The notes under the pieces are model-generated. The model was not told the origin of the DNA and did not search any database. It saw only the letters and a list, made by a program, of their open reading frames with translations. Of a stretch of 8,421 bases of DNA, positions 6,053 through 8,421 are shown piece after piece (position 1 is the first letter of the stretch; each line of letters opens with the position of its first letter). Source of the DNA: Sulfuricurvum sp. (GTDB lineage: Bacteria; Campylobacterota; Campylobacteria; Campylobacterales; Sulfurimonadaceae); contig JAUXSZ010000167.1 in the NCBI GenBank assembly GCA_030679635.1, positions 1 to 8,421 on the forward strand, written 5' to 3'. Both the position numbers and the translations under genes were made by a program.

Positions 6053-6082
6053 ATTTTAAGAGATTTTAAAGTATCATATAGT
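6053..6082 (+). promoter_or_regulatory. candidate aroB-mscS promoter with phased AT repeats
   Basis: ATTTTAA occurs at 6053-6059 and again at 6063-6069, exactly one helical turn apart. Just downstream are two overlapping -10 candidates, TATCAT (6072-6077) and TATAGT (6077-6082), each five of six to consensus. There is no -35 box. Phased T-rich tracts before a -10 are typical of Campylobacterota promoters. Either choice would put the transcription start near 6084-6089, and an AGG (6104-6106) precedes the aroB ATG by 6 nt. Whether this is independent of the upstream gene's transcript cannot be told. Confidence 0.45.
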
Positions 6083-6112
6083 CTATTTCTATATCCACTT
6101 TTTAGGCTTTAC

Positions 6113-7168
6113 ATGACGATCAATATTGCCCTTAATCGAACCATTGACGACTCTTATCCGATTCATATCGGACCTTTAAACGAAATCGAATTTGACGGAA
6201 AAGTCGCGATTTTAACCAATCCGAAAGTTGCGGGTCTTCATTTACAAACCTTATTGTCGCGACTAAAGGCAAAAGAGGTTTATATAATCACGATTGCGGA
6301 TGGTGAGCAGTATAAAAATTGGGAAAGTATTGAATTCATTTTGGATCGGATGTTTGATCACCGTTTGAATCGACAATCGCTTTTGATTGCATTTGGAGGG
6401 GGGGTTATCGGAGATATGGGCGGATTTGCCTCCAGCCTTTACAATCGCGGTATCGATTTTATTCAGATTCCCACAACACTTCTTGCACAGGTAGACGCGA
6501 GCGTAGGCGGTAAAACGGGGATTAACAATCGCTACGGCAAAAATCTGATTGGTGCTTTTCATCAACCTAAGTGCGTTCATATTGATCCGACCTTTTTGGA
6601 GACGTTGCCAGAAAGAGAGTTTGGAGCAGGAGTGGCTGAAATTGTCAAAATGGCGGTCACTTTCAATCGTGACTTTTTTGAGTGGCTTGAACGTCATGAT
6701 CTCCGTGTTGGGGAAAACCTTTTGCAAGCAATCACACAAGCTGTTGAAACCAAAGCACGTGTCGTCGAGGCAGATGAAAAAGAGCAGGGTCTGCGGGCTG
6801 CTCTTAATTACGGGCATACTTTTGGCCACGTGATCGAAAATGAAACCCGTTATGAGACCTATTTGCACGGGGAGAGTGTTGCGATCGGGATGATGATGGC
6901 CAACGATTTGGCGTGTGAAATGGGTCTTATGAGCAGTGAGGAAGCAAAACGTATACGTGCAGTATTGGCGCGCTATAGTCTCCCCTTGTCCTATTCCATT
7001 CAGGATGTAGAAAAATTTTACCAAACATTTTTTTTAGATAAAAAAAGTTCGGATTCGTCCATCACCTTCATTCTTCCCCGATCGATCGGCGGAGTCGAAA
7101 TTACGGACACCATTGCTCCTGAAACGGTAAAACGGATTCTTTCTTCGTATCATAGGAGCATCGTTTGA
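6113..7168 (+). CDS. aroB: 3-dehydroquinate synthase
   Basis: Converts DAHP to 3-dehydroquinate, the second step of the shikimate pathway to aromatic amino acids, using NAD+ and a divalent metal. The length of 351 aa is normal. Motifs: DGEQYKN (63-69), the NAD-binding FGGGVIGDMGGF (94-105), PTTLLAQVDASVGGKTGIN (120-138) and KNLIGAFHQP (143-152). The metal ligands are likely E176 in GVAEIVKMA, H235 in LNYGHTFGH and H252 in LHGESVAIGM. The start ATG at 6113 has AGG 6 nt before it. The end overlaps the following channel gene by 4 nt (TTGA). An aroB followed by an MscS gene is an order I know from H. pylori and C. jejuni. A G7 run (6398-6404) encodes part of the glycine-rich loop, and a T8 run lies at 7028-7035. 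The enzyme also indirectly supplies chorismate for the anthranilate used by TrpD. Confidence 0.98.
   Translation: MTINIALNRTIDDSYPIHIGPLNEIEFDGKVAILTNPKVAGLHLQTLLSRLKAKEVYIITIADGEQYKNWESIEFILDRMFDHRLNRQSLLIAFGGGVIGDMGGFASSLYNRGIDFIQIPTTLLAQVDASVGGKTGINNRYGKNLIGAFHQPKCVHIDPTFLETLPEREFGAGVAEIVKMAVTFNRDFFEWLERHDLRVGENLLQAITQAVETKARVVEADEKEQGLRAALNYGHTFGHVIENETRYETYLHGESVAIGMMMANDLACEMGLMSSEEAKRIRAVLARYSLPLSYSIQDVEKFYQTFFLDKKSSDSSITFILPRSIGGVEITDTIAPETVKRILSSYHRSIV
7154..7158 (+). promoter_or_regulatory. ribosome binding site supporting a TTG start for mscS
   Basis: AGGAG lies 6 nt before the TTG at 7165, inside the end of aroB. The next in-frame ATG is 32 codons on and would remove the signal peptide, so this site is good evidence for initiation at TTG within the TTGA overlap. 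Confidence 0.7.
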
Positions 7169-8421
7169 AAACCCTTCTAACCCTCCTTTTCACTCTTTTA
7201 CTCTTTACATCCTCCCTTTATTGCGCAAAAACCAAGGAAGAAAAAGTTCTTCAGGCTCAGATGGAAGCTGCGGCTAAATCTGCGGAGATACAAAATGCGC
7301 AGGAAGAGTTATCTAAAATTCAAAAAGAGCTCTCCAGAGGGAGCAGTGTTTGGATTAAAAGCTACAACTCGTTCATGGCGTATCAAGAGTCGCGCAAAAG
7401 TCTGCGAGAGGTAAAACGCCGTATTCTGGAACTTCAAGATCGAACATCTACCGTCGAATACAAGCTGGAAATAGAAGCACTTCAAGCCAAAGAAAAAATT
7501 CTGAGCGGTCAACTTGAATTGCTCAAAGCGCAAGGGACTTCTCCGTTTGTTGCCCTATTAAAGCCTGATGAAGCGGGAGAACAGCCCAATATTACCAATC
7601 CTTTTACGATTATCACAGGATTGTCGTACATCAAACGGCTCAACAGCCAATATAAAGATTATGTTCTGCGTGAAGAAGAGCTGCAAGATCTGATTGTCGT
7701 GCTGGAGCGGCAAGTCGCTTTGTACAAAGATCTGATACGACTTAATCCAAAAGGAGATTATGAGGTAGAGCTTGATGCCACATTGTTGCAAGTTGAGAAG
7801 TTTAAGCTGGCACTTGAGACGTTGATTTCAACGGCCGGTGTCTACGAAAAACGGATTGAATCAACCGAAGCGAAAATAAATAAAGAGATTAAAGACCAGA
7901 TGTATAAGCTGTTGAACATACTGGTCATTATTTTGGTTCTTTTTGGATTTTCACTACTGCTGAAACGTATTGCAAAGCGTTACATTACCGATAATGAGCG
8001 GTTTTATACCGCCAATAAAATGGTTACTTTTATCAATGTTACCCTCATCATTTTGATTTTGGTTTTCAGCTACATCGACAATGTCGGTTATTTCGCTACG
8101 GTGTTGGGATTTGCTTCTGCGGGTCTTGCCATCGCAATGCGTGACTGGTTTATGAGTGTTCTGGGATGGTTGGTTATCATCATAGGGGGAGCTATCCATG
8201 TCGGTGACCGTATACGGGTCGAAAAAGACGGAATGATCTATGTTGGGGATGTTTTGGATATTTCACTGCAGCGTATAACGATTATGGAGGATGTCACTCT
8301 CACAACCATTCAGACGAACCGTCGCGGTGGAAGGATTGTCTTTATCCCGAACAATTATATTTTTACGTCGATGATTGCAAATTACACCCATGGGGCACTG
8401 AAAACCGTTTGGGACGGTATC
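7165..8421 (+). CDS. MscS-family mechanosensitive channel with long periplasmic N-terminal region (partial, 3' end cut)
   Basis: The first 419 residues of an MscS-type channel; the frame is open to the window end and the C-terminal cytoplasmic part is missing. MscS channels open under membrane tension to release solutes during hypo-osmotic shock. Residues 1-21 form a Sec signal peptide (MKT, hydrophobic leucine-rich core, SSLYCA). Residues 22-245 are charged and helical, with likely coiled coils (about 25-60, 75-122, 160-245), probably periplasmic. Membrane segments are at about 248-267 and 286-303, and a pore helix at about 308-342 with the family hallmark AGLAIAMRDW. The first part of the beta domain follows: HVGDRIRV (345-352), VGDVLDISLQ (360-369) and VFIPNNYIF (392-400). 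The TTG start lies in the aroB stop (TTGA) and is backed by AGGAG at 7154-7158. SLYC is a poor lipobox, so I do not call it a lipoprotein. It belongs to the larger MscS/YnaI-like group; the exact subtype is uncertain. Confidence 0.93.
   Translation, partial: MKTLLTLLFTLLLFTSSLYCAKTKEEKVLQAQMEAAAKSAEIQNAQEELSKIQKELSRGSSVWIKSYNSFMAYQESRKSLREVKRRILELQDRTSTVEYKLEIEALQAKEKILSGQLELLKAQGTSPFVALLKPDEAGEQPNITNPFTIITGLSYIKRLNSQYKDYVLREEELQDLIVVLERQVALYKDLIRLNPKGDYEVELDATLLQVEKFKLALETLISTAGVYEKRIESTEAKINKEIKDQMYKLLNILVIILVLFGFSLLLKRIAKRYITDNERFYTANKMVTFINVTLIILILVFSYIDNVGYFATVLGFASAGLAIAMRDWFMSVLGWLVIIIGGAIHVGDRIRVEKDGMIYVGDVLDISLQRITIMEDVTLTTIQTNRRGGRIVFIPNNYIFTSMIANYTHGALKTVWDGI

Noticed and set aside
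6041..6058. TAAAAT/ATTTTA inverted repeat as a rho-independent terminator
   Set aside because: The stem is six A-T pairs with no G-C and is not followed by a clean T run. It is too weak to terminate.
6263..7024. A long open minus-strand frame of 253 codons across aroB
   Set aside because: It lies wholly antisense to a gene with every aroB motif. Its translation is rich in C, H, F and I with no recognisable domain, and there is no ribosome binding site. It is a shadow of aroB codon use.
7028..7047. T8 and A7 runs near the aroB 3' end as a programmed frameshift site
   Set aside because: The A-run is not in the X-XXY-YYZ register of the aroB frame, and the zero frame encodes a normal-length C terminus.
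7309..8199. Three minus-strand frames opposite the channel gene
   Set aside because: The plus strand carries one continuous frame with signal peptide, membrane helices and MscS motifs, so the opposite frames are shadows.

Overview
The window reads as chromosomal housekeeping DNA of a free-living Campylobacterota (epsilonproteobacterial) bacterium. A Sulfuricurvum- or Sulfurimonas-like genus is my best guess, inferred from protein style and gene order and not from any database search. The order S4 protein - tsaE - lptB - rpoN matches what I recall of Campylobacter jejuni (Cj0667 to Cj0670). The order aroB - mscS matches H. pylori and C. jejuni. The promoters also fit this phylum: a good -10 box, no clear -35 box, and phased A/T tracts upstream.

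Layout. Positions 1-208 are a leader with a candidate promoter (-10 near 64-71) and, at the extreme left edge, a possible start codon and ribosome binding site of a divergent minus-strand gene. Positions 209-4586 hold a tightly packed six-gene plus-strand operon: an S4-domain RNA-binding protein, trpD, tsaE, lptB, rpoN and a DUF2400/TIGR02757 protein. Neighbouring genes overlap by 4, 4 and 8 nt, are separated by 3 nt (lptB-rpoN), and overlap by 4 nt again. A second unit starts after an extended -10 box at 4597-4605 and carries a cytoplasmic RCK/TrkA-type protein (4634-6043). A 69-bp gap with phased ATTTTAA repeats and a candidate -10 leads into aroB (6113-7168), which overlaps by 4 nt a large MscS-family channel gene (7165 to the window end). 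That last gene starts at TTG and is cut by the window edge.

How the genes fit together. The first operon mixes translation quality and tRNA modification (S4 protein, TsaE), tryptophan synthesis (TrpD), lipopolysaccharide export (LptB), sigma-54 (RpoN, which in this phylum chiefly drives flagellar genes) and a protein of unknown function. That protein has a C-terminal half resembling the active site of helix-hairpin-helix DNA glycosylases. The second half pairs a nucleotide/ion-sensing RCK protein and a mechanosensitive channel around the shikimate enzyme AroB.

I see no mobile element, CRISPR array, tRNA or rRNA, and no non-coding stretch over 300 bases. Nothing here is clearly a new system. 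The points most worth following are the DUF2400 protein translationally coupled to rpoN, the divergent sigma-54 region I, the RqcP-like S4 protein, the orphan trpD, and the orphan RCK protein with a degenerate nucleotide-binding loop.
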